A DNA stretch of 64,000 nt from Vandiemenella viatica. Lineage: Eukaryota; Arthropoda; Insecta; Orthoptera; Morabidae. Position numbers and translations under genes: made by a program. The notes beneath the pieces were generated by a model, which was not told where the DNA came from, did not search any database, and was given only the letters and a program-made list of their open reading frames with translations. The stretch is from assembly GCA_031002005.1 (NCBI GenBank), contig CM061920.1, positions 123,556,095 to 123,620,094 of the forward strand, given 5' to 3'. The first letter of the stretch is position 1. Every line of letters starts with the position of its first letter. Positions 42,297 through 53,086 of this stretch are shown piece by piece.

Positions 42297-43492
42297 CACT
42301 GATCAGCCAGAACATTATGATCACCTACCTAATAGCCGATATGTCCGCCTTTAGCACGGATAACAGCGGCAACGCGCCTTGGCGTGGAAACAATGAGCCT
42401 TGGTAGGTCACTGGAGAGAATTAGCACCACATCTGCACACACACGTCGCCTAATTCCCATAAATTCTGGGGAGGGGGCAATGAGCTTTGGTGCTACGTTC
42501 AATCACATCCCAGATGTGCTCAATCGGGTTCGGATCTGGCAAGTTGGGGAGCCAGGAGGACATCAATTGCTACTAGCCACTGTGTTACTCGCACCACTCC
42601 ATCACACTCCTGGTCATGTGACACGGCATTTTATCTGGTTGGAAAATGTCTCTGCCATTGGGAAACATGGTCATCATGATGGGGTGTACGTGGTCTGCAA
42701 ACAGCGTACGTTAGTTATTGGCCATCATGGCACCTTGTACGAGTTCCACTGGATCCATGGATGCCCAAGTGAATATTCCCCAGAGCATAATTGAGCTGCT
42801 GCCAGCTTGTCCCCATCCTGCAGGTGTAAACAAGCTGTTCCCCTGGGAAATGATGGATTCGCACCCTCCCATCATCATGATGAAGAAGATATCAGGATTC
42901 ATCAGATGCTCTGCCACTGTGCCAACATCCAGAAATGATAGTCACATGCCCATTTCAGTTGTAGTTGCCTATGTTATGGTGTTAACATTGGCATACACAT
43001 GAGTCGTCGGTTACGGAGACCCATCGTTAGGAGTGTTCGGTGCACTGTATATTCAGCCACACTTGTACTCTGCGCAGCATTAAAGTTTGATGTTAGTTCG
43101 ACCACAGTTCACCACCTGTCCTGTTTTACCCGTCTGCCCAGCCTATGACGTCCAAGATCTCTAATGAGGGTGGCTGCCAAATCCATCGACATTTAGACGT
43201 GGTTTCACCACTTGTTGAAGACACTCACACAGCACTCCTTGAACATCAGACAAGTTGTGCAGTTTCCGAAATGCTCATGCCGAGCCTCCGGACCATCACA
43301 AGCTGCCCTCGGTCAAACTCGGGAATATCGCATGCCTTCCCCGTTGTAAACACGGTTAGCATGCTGACTGATACTGCATGCACCATGCGTGTGTTTGTCC
43401 AGCAGTCATTCCTTGTCAGGTGATGCTGCTATCGCCTGGACAGGTTTATATCAATAGTGGGTAGGTAGTCAGAATGTTCTGGCTGATCAGTG
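42297..43492 (-). mobile_element. Tc1-like DNA transposon, decayed
   Basis: Inverted ends CACTGATCAGCCAGAACATT at 42297 and ...AATGTTCTGGCTGATCAGTG ending 43492, with TA (in TATA) outside both. Length about 1.2 kb. The transposase is on the minus strand in fragments. Confidence 0.9.
42384..43430 (-). pseudogene. Tc1-like transposase, degenerate
   Basis: Minus-strand fragments in coding order: a region toward 43000; then 42917-42711 with SSIMLWGIFTWASMDPVELV, the W-G-F/ASM block before the second catalytic region; then DHVHPIMMTMFPNG, a mutated QQDNAPCH block (FQPDKMPCHMT, about 42625); and DPNPIEHIWDVIE (about 42530) carrying the final acidic residue. Frameshifts and substitutions at the catalytic Asp mark it as dead. 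Long plus-strand open frames across it are shadows. Confidence 0.8.
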
Positions 43493-43499
43493 TATAGTG

Positions 43500-43979
43500 T
43501 TGTGTAATTTATTCTTTTCTCTTTATACATAATTCAGCCCATCATTGCTTAGCTAACAACACCGTGTTTTTTTTTTCTGTCCTACATTAAGAGTAACAAT
43601 AAATTGATTGGTGTTGTTACCTAAGCGACAAATTTACAAGTTTGAATTTACATGTAAAGTGGCATACTTATGGTCCAATATGTAAGATCCTCCTGTAGGA
43701 CTACTGCAGGATGGGCTCTCCCATTCCCAATAGTATAAAGGGGCCAACAAGAGTTTCCAACGAGCCCTCTTCTCGTGTACTTTCTTGCGCCATACCAATG
43801 TCCTTATCACACACTTGTAGGATGATTCCTCCAATCTAGATCCAACGTGGTAGGATTTTGGATGGGAGGGATCTATGTTGGTCAGTCTGATGGCCCAACA
43901 TCAAATACATCCTACACAATCATAGTCCTGCATCCCCATTCATGAATCAACCAGAGTCCTACTCAGAAAATCAGATTAA
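43500..43979. other. Unassigned sequence
   Basis: No gene recognised. The minus-strand frame 43634-43834 has no motif. Confidence 0.4.
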
Positions 43980-45260
43980 CATATGTAGCACATGTACAGT
44001 TTTTTTTTTTTTAATTTTTCATGTCTTCTGTAACTTCTTCCCCATCCTTCCTCACTATCTTCTAAATACTATCTCTTCATTTACTAAAACACACATATAA
44101 ATTTGTAATTTTACAAGTTGGACTGTCACTGGGCTGCTAGAGCAGTGGAAAGGTTGGTGATGTGCACTGGCGTGGCCTTTTGTTTGTCACTTGAATCATC
44201 TGAGTCACAAACTCCACCAAAATCATATGACAAAGATTGTTTTGTTGGTGCTTGTGTAATTAGGTAAATAATCCTACATTTCTTTGTTGTTGAAAGATGA
44301 GGTAAAAATTAATATATGAGACTTAAAACAACATAATTATATTTTTAATAATATATTAAATTCTAAATAATTATAAATTTATTTTTCTGCCTCTGCTTCT
44401 GTGGAGGTCAAGCACTGGACATTCGCATCCACATCCACAAAGATAACCTCCATTACAAACCTGCTACATACCTACCTACACCAGACTTTTTTTTTCCTTC
44501 CAAAGTATTGGTTCTGATGATACCTTGTGAATGGACATTACAAACTTTAAACTAGATACTCCCTTTAAACTGAGTAAGAACAATTACTCAAGTTCACACA
44601 GTCTTGAGTTGTTTCTTAGCATGATAATTTATCCAATGGTTTCCTTGAGAGCCATTGCAGATATTCCTCCCTTGGTCCAAGGACACTTGCACCTTTGACT
44701 ACTGTAATTCAAATGGACTTTGGGTTTTCTACTAAACAGTGGCGATACTCTGCTGGTATTTCATAGCCTTCTTGAGATGCTTTAAAATATGCAACAGATT
44801 TGCATGAAGCCATTATTTATCACAAATCACTAAGACTAACTTATATGTCAAACACAGAATTTTTGTGCCAAGTGATTGCTGCCCGGCCTATCACATCCAT
44901 ATCTGTCTAGACTGCAGTACAGCCTGATTTGCACTTGTTCAGTTTTTTTTTTCTAATTTTTCATTTCATCTGCAACATCTTCCCCATCCTTACCCACAAT
45001 CTTCTAAATACTCTCTCTTCCTCTCCATTTACTAACATACACATAAAAATTTGTAATTTCACTGTTCAATCTTTCCCTCTAGCCATAAGCATTCTTCATT
45101 TTTGCTAATAATTACTTGTTCAATTGTTTCATGTGTTACTTACTGCCTTGTTGCTTATTTACTTGGGTATACTTTCTTCTTAGCAACCTCTTCATCTTCC
45201 TCTCTGTTATAGTATCTAGGTTCATGCTTTATCATATTACAGCCAACACTTGGGATAATT
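43980..45260 (-). pseudogene. CR1-like LINE linker relics (two copies)
   Basis: Minus-strand reading of 44110-43980 gives KIVRKDGEEVTEDMKN, matching the endonuclease-RT linker (DTDGEEVTEDLKKA) of the LINE at 37248-40480. 45070-44940 is a second, diverged copy of the same ~120 bp, preceded at 45240-45150 by EPRYYNREEDEEVAKKKVY, matching that LINE's YYNREVRRLVRRE. Between them (44110-44940) nothing else is recognisable. Confidence 0.6.
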
Positions 45261-45436
45261 TTCCCCTCCATTTAAAATAATATTTATTATTGCCTTGAAT
45301 CAAATTCAGTTGGTACTTCAAAATGTAAACAGTACCAAACACTTTTCTTTTACTGTTTTAATGTATGAAGTGTCTGTTATTGTATTGTCTCAAAATCATA
45401 TTTAACTGAAAAACTTTTTTGTTCTTTTTATTGTAG

Positions 45437-45583
45437 TGCTCAGAAGAAGTATGGGATAAAATATTTGAAATAAACGTAAAGGCAGCTTTTATGTTGACAA
45501 AGGAAGTTGTACCATTTTTAAGAAGAAGAGGTGGAGGTTCAATAATTTATGTATCTTCAATTGCTGGTTTTCAGCCGTTTAGT
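45437..45583 (+). CDS. DHRS4: DHRS4-like short-chain dehydrogenase/reductase, exon
   Basis: A 147-nt exon between a polypyrimidine tract plus TTGTAG (ends 45436) and GTAAGT (45584), phase 0 at both ends. It encodes [20 protein letters not shown], then [20 protein letters not shown]. The N of EINVKA and the S of YVSS are two of the SDR catalytic tetrad (Asn-Ser-Tyr-Lys); the Tyr and Lys are in the next exon, 10.3 kb downstream. DHRS4-type enzymes are NADP(H)-dependent carbonyl/retinal reductases, often peroxisomal. The Rossmann-fold exons before it were not found in the window. Confidence 0.85.
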
Positions 45584-45689
45584 GTAAGTACTAATAATCA
45601 AGTCTTGAGCATGTATTGACTGTTTCTGACAGGTATTTCAGCAGCTAACATTCTTTGTGTTGAGTGTTTTAGTACAGGATACTAGCTAG

Positions 45690-46310
45690 TGTATAACTTA
45701 TGTCCAGCCACCAGAGTTATATTGTTAATTTGATTGTTAGGCCACACTACACAGCAACTCTCAATCAGAATGAATGGCCACAAACAGTCCACACCTGCAA
45801 CTTATACTTTCCAATATCAGAACATGCCAATTACCACAATTCTAACAACGTCAATGACTGCTAATTGTGAGAGCAATCACAGTTTTCCCCTGAGCTCACC
45901 GCCGCTTCAGCACTTCAAAGATGGGAACTTGCATACCAAAATATCCTTGATACCTAAAACCCAGCTGACCTCAACCTCCAATACAATTCTACCTTTTGAC
46001 CGTCACTCATTATTATTAGTTTTATCATTGTTATAATTTCCCTAGTAATGAATTTAACAAATTTATTTCAAATTTATGTATGTTTTGTTTGCTTTAACAT
46101 TCTGTACCCTTTTGTTATATATATATATATTAATATATATATATATTAATTTTATCACTGCCTACACTACATATATTTAGATATATATCATCTTAGTTAT
46201 AAGAGTCAGTTATGTGGTAAACTTTGGCATGTGCACACCTCCTGAACCATATGGCTCGTTCCCTATCACATGAATAAGGTGTAAAACCGAAATATTCTAT
46301 ACGTTTTTGT
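45690..46310 (+). mobile_element. Penelope-like element tail, degraded
   Basis: LSIRMNGHKQ (about 45755-45785) and a degraded LRRWELAYQ-type C-terminus near 45905-45950 parallel the endonuclease tails at 61943-62188 and 62377-62592. The downstream UTR carries CATGAATAAGGTGTAAAACCGAAA (46269-46292), a stem-loop followed by GAAA like the motif at 49444-49468. An (AT)n tract at 46110-46150 lies between. Confidence 0.6.
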
Positions 46311-47204
46311 TTGTTACATACGTTTTTCACTCATTACATCAACGTTGGTTAGTGATGAGTCATTTTCCCTATTCTTTGTTTTTTATATTGCCAGAAGCTA
46401 TTTCCTTTTTCCTTAGTATAATTACTTTTATTGTTAATAATATCTAAAATTGCAGATTTTGGTTACAGGTGATTTTTTCTTCCACCAGGGTTAAACACTT
46501 TATCACTTCAAGTATCCTAAATAATTGGCATGTGATCAATAATTTCAATTTACATTTATTCAAAATAATAAGTATGTACATTGGTACTTCTTTTCCAATG
46601 AAAATTTGACAAAATTAGTTGTTGTGCTCAAAATACATTTGAATGGCTTTCTACAAAGAAATTTCAGGAGATAAGTAGATGGTGGCCACCAGTCAGTTAG
46701 CAGTGTGGCTATGATTATTTAAGTATAGGGTAAAAGGGTTAAAGGGAGTAGGAATTCTCAGATTGAGACCTGGTGTCTACCTAGTTGGTGGTATTGATTT
46801 ATGATATGTTTCCTACTATTTGCCAAATGCTAAAAATGTTGCATCTTCTCCCATGCCTGAGTTGGTACACAACCTAACAGGTCATGGACCCTACAGTAGT
46901 CGGCTGCAAAGAATAGGTTTAGTGGACAATTAGTAGCTGCACTGTATCATTGTTATTATTAATTTTAGCTCTTAAGCATGTGAAACACAAAAATAAACAA
47001 TAATGTACATATAATTTCAAACGAAAAAGTTTTTATTGAACTTCACACACTCAGTGCACAAAACAACACACAGATAGATCAGAGAAATTATATATAAAGA
47101 AAAATCTTCACAGTTTACATTATTGGCAACATCTGTGTACTGCACTAATAATTTCTATCATAATAAACTCAACTGGGAAAGTGGTAGGAAAAGGTTACAA
47201 AATC
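46311..47204. other. Unassigned intronic sequence
   Basis: Lies in the DHRS4-like intron. No gene or recognisable element edge seen. Confidence 0.45.
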
Positions 47205-47700
47205 TTTCATTTATTAGAGAGGGTGATGAGGGGAAGTACCAGAGAAGTGAGTGAAATGTGTCACATAACTTTGGTCAGACCAGGAGTTGGAGGGCATACA
47301 GTGGAGTACAGCTGTATTTGTTTGTGTAAATCAACATAGTACCCAGTCAGTAACCGACATAACAAAAGAGCTGATTGGGAGTAATTTGAAGACAGGAAGA
47401 GGGTGAAAAGAGTGCTGGGATTGTACAAGGCATATGTTCTTGATGAGGGTTGGAAAGAATTTGGTCGATGAATTAGGAGTAGTGCATGGAAGGGAAAAGA
47501 TGACCATGACCAGAGGCTGACTCTTGATTTTCTGCATAAAGTAATGGGAAAATTTTCTATTGTGGGTAAGGGTGTCAGGGATCCGAATAACTTATCAAGC
47601 AAAGTGACAAGTAATTTACCAAAATTGTTGAAAGAATTTAAATATGTAAAGGTCAAAGTTAGATGGATGTGGAACTTACACTTGAAAGATATAAGCTATC
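47205..47700 (+). pseudogene. CR1-like LINE 3-prime tail (family L-A), plus strand
   Basis: Plus-strand fragments give RVKRVLGLYKAYVLDEGWKE, RSSAWKGKDDHDQRLTLDF and FSIVGKGVRDPNNLSSKVTS, the C-terminal reverse-transcriptase block of family L-A, with stops. Same orientation as the host gene. Confidence 0.75.
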
Positions 47701-49076
47701 CATAAAAAATTAATAATAAGAAAGAGGTAAATAGATGACCATAGTTGGTTGCAGCACTGTGATGGTGTCTGTCACTGACACTGGGTTAGCTGGTTGAAGT
47801 TCTCATGGTGGAAGAAATTTTCATCATCTGGACTTGGCCAGCAGGGTAGGAGAAGTGGTGGTGGACAATTCGTAATCAACAGATTGTGTGCCAAAGTCCT
47901 GAGTTAAATCTCAAACCTCTCTGCAGTGTGTTTGGAATAAGGGCATACAGCACTGTTGATGGTGATTCATTCATCAAATGGGGACATTGAGACTGCACCT
48001 CCTTGGTGTCTTTTAGTAGACGGTGCCTGAATCGGCCAACACCAAGTTTCACCCTCACCCTTCTTTCATCCACAAGACTCTACATTTAACACACACTTAC
48101 AATAACACTTACAAACACTGTCACACCAGGGAAGGCAACAGGAAACCATTCCTATTCATCTTTCCAGATGTTGCCATGTTGTTGTAAACATCCCCCACGT
48201 TAGATGAATACACTCGGACATGATCAGTGCATTCATAAAAAGAAGAAGAAGAAATTTCTACTTGCATCATTCAGTGTTCTCTATACAGCCTTATATTTTT
48301 CATGAATTTATTCTTAGCTTCCCTGTTTGCTGCTGTTAATTTCCTGTTTAGTTATTCATACAATCTCAATTACCCTGATTCTTCTTTTATCAGTTATGCT
48401 CCCTTCTTGCCCTATTATAATATGAATTTTCTGTGCTCCTACTTATTTTGGACAAACATTTCTCTCAATTTTGTAATATTTCTTTTAACTGTTCATGTTT
48501 TCTGTTGTACTAATGCCTTCTTCCACACAATTAACTTCTCACTTACGTGCCTCTTCAGTTCAAAAACCCTTGCCTTGTTATAATTGTACCTATAACGTCC
48601 CTCTTCCTTCTGTCACGATTAGGTGCTTGCCTGGGGTTCAAATATTATTCGTGAACTTGATCGTGTTGCCTGTATAACTGATACTGATACCTTTTCTCGA
48701 AGATGCTGTAGTTCTTTAAACCGGTCGCCAAGCTATTAGTTTATCCTGTAATAGCTAACAGGTCATACATAAATGAAAGAAAGTCACTTGTAGTTACAAA
48801 TTTAAAATATATTCTGAAAGTTTGCTGAAGTTAACACTGGTATCAGATTACACTTAAAACATTTAAGGCGATATCGAACTTCGAATCACATAAGAAGATG
48901 CAGGTTATCCTACAAGGCACAACACTGATGAAACATTCACTCTTGCAAACATATTTTCTATTTGCTACCCCAAAATGAGAGTGAGCTTCACGATAGTTCT
49001 CAAACATTGTTTTTGTTAACTTCTTAAACTAACATAAAAAAGTTCTCTCTCTTAGTTTAGCTTAAAGTTTCCTTAA
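47701..49076. other. Unassigned intronic sequence with possible LINE linker
   Basis: No gene supported. 47780-48230 has balanced composition (CAACAGGAAACCATTCC near its end), suggesting an old retroposon. 48300-48560 read on the minus strand has AANREAKNKFMKNIRL, weakly like a LINE linker. The open frames on the plus strand lack motifs. Confidence 0.3.
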
Positions 49077-49223
49077 CCCTTTCCTACCGGCTATTGGAAA
49101 TAAAGGGAAATTTATAATTTCAATTATATATTTGTATAAAGGTACTTGAAATTATTGGATAAAGGAAACAAAGAAACTGCCGCGAGGCACTGAAAATAAG
49201 ATAGGATAGGGAAAATAAACAGT

Positions 49224-49543
49224 TACCCGTCACTTACCACAGATGAAGGCAGGAGGGTGAGACACGTAAAAACACAAAAACAAAAGAATTACACGATATT
49301 TCGACTTTTTAGTCTTCCTCATGTAGGAGGCGAGACATATGGCAGGGGGAAAGATGTGGTCACATCCGAGCCTGCCACATGAATTCATGTGGCAGGCTCG
49401 GATGTGACCACATCTTTCCCCCTGCCATATGTCTCGCCTCCTACATGAGGAAGACTAAAAAGTCGAAATATCGTGTAATTCTTTTGTTTTTGTGTTTTTA
49501 CGTGTCTCGCCCTCCTGCCTTCATCTGTGGTAAGTGACGGGTA
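49224..49543. repeat. Near-perfect palindrome, 160-bp arms, no spacer
   Basis: The centre is GAATTC at 49381-49386. Arms 49224-49383 and 49384-49543 are reverse complements with about one mismatch (GGTGAGAC against GTCTCGCC). Each arm, read outward, has CATGAGGAAGACTAAAAAGTCGAAA (49444-49468 in the right arm) and ends CATCTGTGGTAAGTGACGGGTA. The flank GGATAGGGAAAATAA before it resembles the edge at 61449-61470 (GGATAGGGAAATTA), linking it to Penelope-type tails. Confidence 0.92.
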
Positions 49544-49835
49544 CTTGAAATTAAACACACATAATTTTTTCAATTTTTTTTTTGGAACTCTAAGTGCCAA
49601 TTACTAAGCCGGTACTTATAAGTACCGTCAGGGACTTTGTGTATCACAGGATGTACAGAAATAGCAATTGAAATCAATTATGTTCATAGTGGTATGAAAT
49701 GTTTGCCTCATGATATTCAAAAAAACTAATTTTTTTTTGCTCATTCAGACACAAAAGACATTGCAGTGCAACATTTGGAATGATGTTTTGACTGTATTTT
49801 CTTCATTCTACATACTTCATATCTTCATCTGATTT

Positions 49836-50251
49836 TTACAATTTAGGACAGTGTATACCTCTGTTTCCCAATCTTACATCTCTCATTGTGGAATAGTATG
49901 ACTTGTGTTGTTTGAATGGATGAGGGCTTGGTGAAATATATATAGATGACCTTTTCTTCTTACTGATATCCTTCATAGTCATCATACCTTGTGCAAAGGA
50001 TCTTCTAAAAAATTTTACAGCCTTTTTTTCAAATATCGGACCATTTATGTTATAGGCATTGACAAATTCAACATCCAGAATTCCCAAAAACAATCTTTAC
50101 CATGATTTCGGTAATCTTCTGTCAGCATTGCACAAAGTCATCAGCTGATCAGCAGTATCAACCCCACACATGAAGGTATTGTAGTCCTTGACAACTCCTG
50201 AGCATGAAATTGTCGACTTCAATCCATCTTTTTCTTTGCATATAACTAGTG
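49836..50251 (-). pseudogene. piggyBac-like transposase C-terminal relic
   Basis: Minus strand: ICKEKDGLKSTISCSGVVKD followed by YNTFMCGVDTADQLMTLCN (about 50245-50130), the 'YN--M-GVD--DQL' block with the conserved late Asp of piggyBac transposases, then LFLGILDVEFVNAYNI (about 50093-50050). One frameshift lies near 50095. The downstream Cys-rich domain was not recognised. The family excises precisely at TTAA. Confidence 0.8.
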
Positions 50252-50440
50252 GTGTAACAACAGGGTGGCAGGATGGGCAAAATGCTACGGGACCTACTGC
50301 CGGAGGTGGCTCCCAGTGACCGGCCAGAGAGGCCCTCTGGTCCAAGATCCACCAGGTCACCAATCCAACCCGAGAGAGGGCCCATCTGTTGAAGTTGCCA
50401 TTGACCCCAACCAGTGTAGTAGAGTTTCACCGCTGCCATA
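50252..50440. repeat. GC-rich block inserted in the piggyBac relic
   Basis: About 190 bp of much higher GC than its surroundings begins abruptly after the transposase reading KEKDGLK-side sequence (AACAGGGTGGCAGGATGGGC) and ends CACCGCTGCCATAA. Both strands are open (50097-50363, 50158-50439). It is probably an inserted retroposon or captured fragment. Origin not recognised. Confidence 0.4.
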
Positions 50441-51311
50441 AAAATTTGATACTAATTGTATGACCTTTTTATCCTTCCATTTCCAGTAGCACATACCTAG
50501 GTTTGTAAATTCATTGTCACAATCTCCTCTTTTTAGTTTTCCATCAGCAGATTGTTAGAAAGTCCCTTGCAGTAGGGTCTCCCACAAACAAAAGTTGTTT
50601 CAGTTTTTTAATAATGAAACCGATAAAAAATAATGATAATACTAGATAACATTGTCATTGCTCCATTTTTTTCAGTCAATTCTAAGACCACTCTTTGACC
50701 TAATGAGTAATCTGAGAACATTCCAGTAATTTCTTCATTTTTGCCTTGATAAATTATAAACTTCTAAAAGAAGAGCTGATAAATTATAAACTTCTAAGAG
50801 AAGAGCTTCAATCAGAGCGTATTTCATAAAAATAACCATTTGAAAATATCTAAAACAATGATAAACCAATTGTATACTTGCTAAATCTATTGGCCAATAA
50901 TCTGTAGAAAACTACGGAGAACTCCCTGACGGTACTTATAAGTCGTCGTTGGTTTTTCTAGATTATTTAGTAAAGAAACTAGAAAAACATATTTTATAGG
51001 TAAAAAATATATGGTTAAATGTTCCAACTAAAAAAGTAATAACAGAAATTGACACTTACCAAGGAAATTATCATCTAAAAATTCATTGTAATGTACCACT
51101 TGTTACTCTGGTCAGTATGCTGTCAAGCCCCAACTTAGAAAATTAATTTCTCGGCAATTTCACGCAGAATTTAAAAATAAATGTTGTCATTGTCTGACTT
51201 AATCATACAACAATACATCAACAGGCTTAACAATGCAGTGGACACTGGTATTGTCGAATTATATGGTGGTAAATACAGTGGTACTTATAAGTACCGTCAG
51301 GGAGGAAAGGG

Positions 51312-52349
51312 TTAAAGTGAATGAGTAAGTACACAAACTTGTTCCAAGGTGAGATAGTTGAACTTTCAGTAGTTACATTTTGAAATTTACCCTCGCGGAG
51401 CAACTCATACTGTAACTTAAAAACTGCCAGTGCCGTAAAACTGTTCATGGAACATCGGTGTATTCCTGCGGGGAAACATTAGTGAATTAGAAAATGCCCC
51501 CACTCCTGTGAAACACTAATTTTACTTGGATTTTCCCAAAATTTTACTATGTTATATTTTAATTTATTCCGAATCTTTTTGGCCATGACAACTTTTCTCA
51601 TAATGATTCTCGTTTAAGAGCTATTAATTTCTGAAAGTCACACATGGGTATGCTATCATATGTCAACACTAAAACTTCGTTTTTCTTACTTTAAATTTCA
51701 AGTTACCTCTCAACTGTTATATTTTTGGTTACTAACTGAATTTTTCTCTTTCGTTTAAGCATACTTTCATCTTTCTAGCTCTTTTTTCTAAAAATATCAA
51801 ATTATTTTGATTTGGAATATCTCCTTACATAAATTTTAAAAGCACACAAAAACCATCTTAAAGTGATTGTCATCCTCTGCTTTCTTAGAGGAAATGAATG
51901 CAACAAAATTCATCTTGACTGAAAAACAACCTTATTTAAATCTTATGTCTTTTACAAAAATGTTTCAGAATTGATTTAAAAAGTGTTTTCTTGTTAATGA
52001 AGAAAATGGTTTATAAAAGTTCTTTACTATATAACTATATGAGATTTACCCCCTTCTAAATGGTTTTAGCAAGATAATGGATATATAACCAGGTTATGTT
52101 ATGAGATGAAAAGTGCTTTACCACTGAACGCTATTATAAAAGTTATTCGCTATGCATTATATGTAACTCGCCTCTTGCTGAATGGTTTAGGTGAGATAAT
52201 AGATATATAACACTTCGGTACTGGTTTGCTGAATCTCTTTAGGTCCATGGCCAACTGCCTTATGATAATTTATTCCTTCCATCACAAGATACCCCACATA
52301 ATTTTCCTCAGGTTTTATTAATAATAATAATTGATAAACTGTGATTGAG
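51312..52349. other. Unassigned AT-rich intronic sequence
   Basis: No gene seen. 52040-52210 has an imperfect duplication (TTTACTATATAACTATATGAG ... AGATAATGGATATATAACC, and again near 52150-52210). Confidence 0.4.
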
Positions 52350-52760
52350 TGTATGCTCCTTTGGCAATCTCCCTACACACCCATCCTTCTCCCTTCCTCC
52401 TCCAACCCACTTTTGCCCTCAACCAATTTTTAATTTAAATTCTTTCTGTGTTTTCAGTAAATTATTCATCACCTCACCTGGTAACTTATTCCAATACTTT
52501 ATACCTTTTCCTATAAAATAAAAAATTTTCACACCCTTATGCCTGAACTCAAGAGCCAGCTTATGGTCATGGTCATCTTTACCCTTCCAAGCATCTCTCT
52601 TATTTTCCCACCAATATCTTTCAACACTTCATCACTAATATAGGCCTTGTACCCTCCTTCTATCCTCCAATGAATCCAATTCCAGCTCATTTATGATATT
52701 AGTTACCAATTGTGTTTTTTGGTAATTTCCAAAGACAAATCTATCAGCTGTTAGGTTCGA
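52350..52760 (-). pseudogene. CR1-like LINE 3-prime tail (family L-A), minus strand
   Basis: GGCAATCTCCCTACACACCC, then AACTTATTCCAATACTTTATACC and CAAGAGCCAGCTTATGGTCATGGTCATC parallel 37270-37490. Read on the minus strand they are the 3-prime UTR and KDDHDHKLALEF-type C-terminus. More diverged than the 37248 copy. Confidence 0.75.
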
Positions 52761-53086
52761 GGTGTACATGGGGGTTGCAACACTTTGCCTAAACTGTGAA
52801 CATAAAGTTCATGACCTGTGTAGTCTTCTGGTACCTTAACATTTAATAAATTGGTCACCACGGGCTTGTATTATAACCCCAAACACGAAGGGTATTATTA
52901 AATAAGTTCTCTTGACACAGTTTTTGAATCACACAATACTTATATTCTTGAAAAGTTCACTTGAACATTGTCGGTACCAGAATCATGGATAAGACATCAG
53001 ACAACAGTTCCATTGAAGTTTGACAGACTAAGGGCAATCATATGAGAAGACAAACTCACTAAATCCCCCTAACCTTAATGAGAATA

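Larger units (their letters stand above)
49077..51311 (-). mobile_element. piggyBac-like DNA transposon, decayed
   Basis: Flanked by TTAA on both sides (49073-49076, 51312-51315), with short inverted ends CCCTTTCCTACC and ...GAGGAAAGGG. The palindrome GGTACTTATAAGTACC followed by GTCAGGGA occurs at 49611 and 51280, with a partial copy at 50923-50943, as subterminal repeats. A minus-strand transposase relic lies inside. A fold-back element (49224-49543) and a GC-rich block (50252-50440) interrupt it. Confidence 0.75.

Noticed and set aside
42384..43423. Plus-strand open frames 42384-42794, 42718-43002 and 43145-43423
   Set aside because: They are shadows of the minus-strand Tc1-like transposase relic.
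46110..46150. (AT)n hairpin as a regulatory site
   Set aside because: Simple AT microsatellite; hairpin potential is expected from composition alone.
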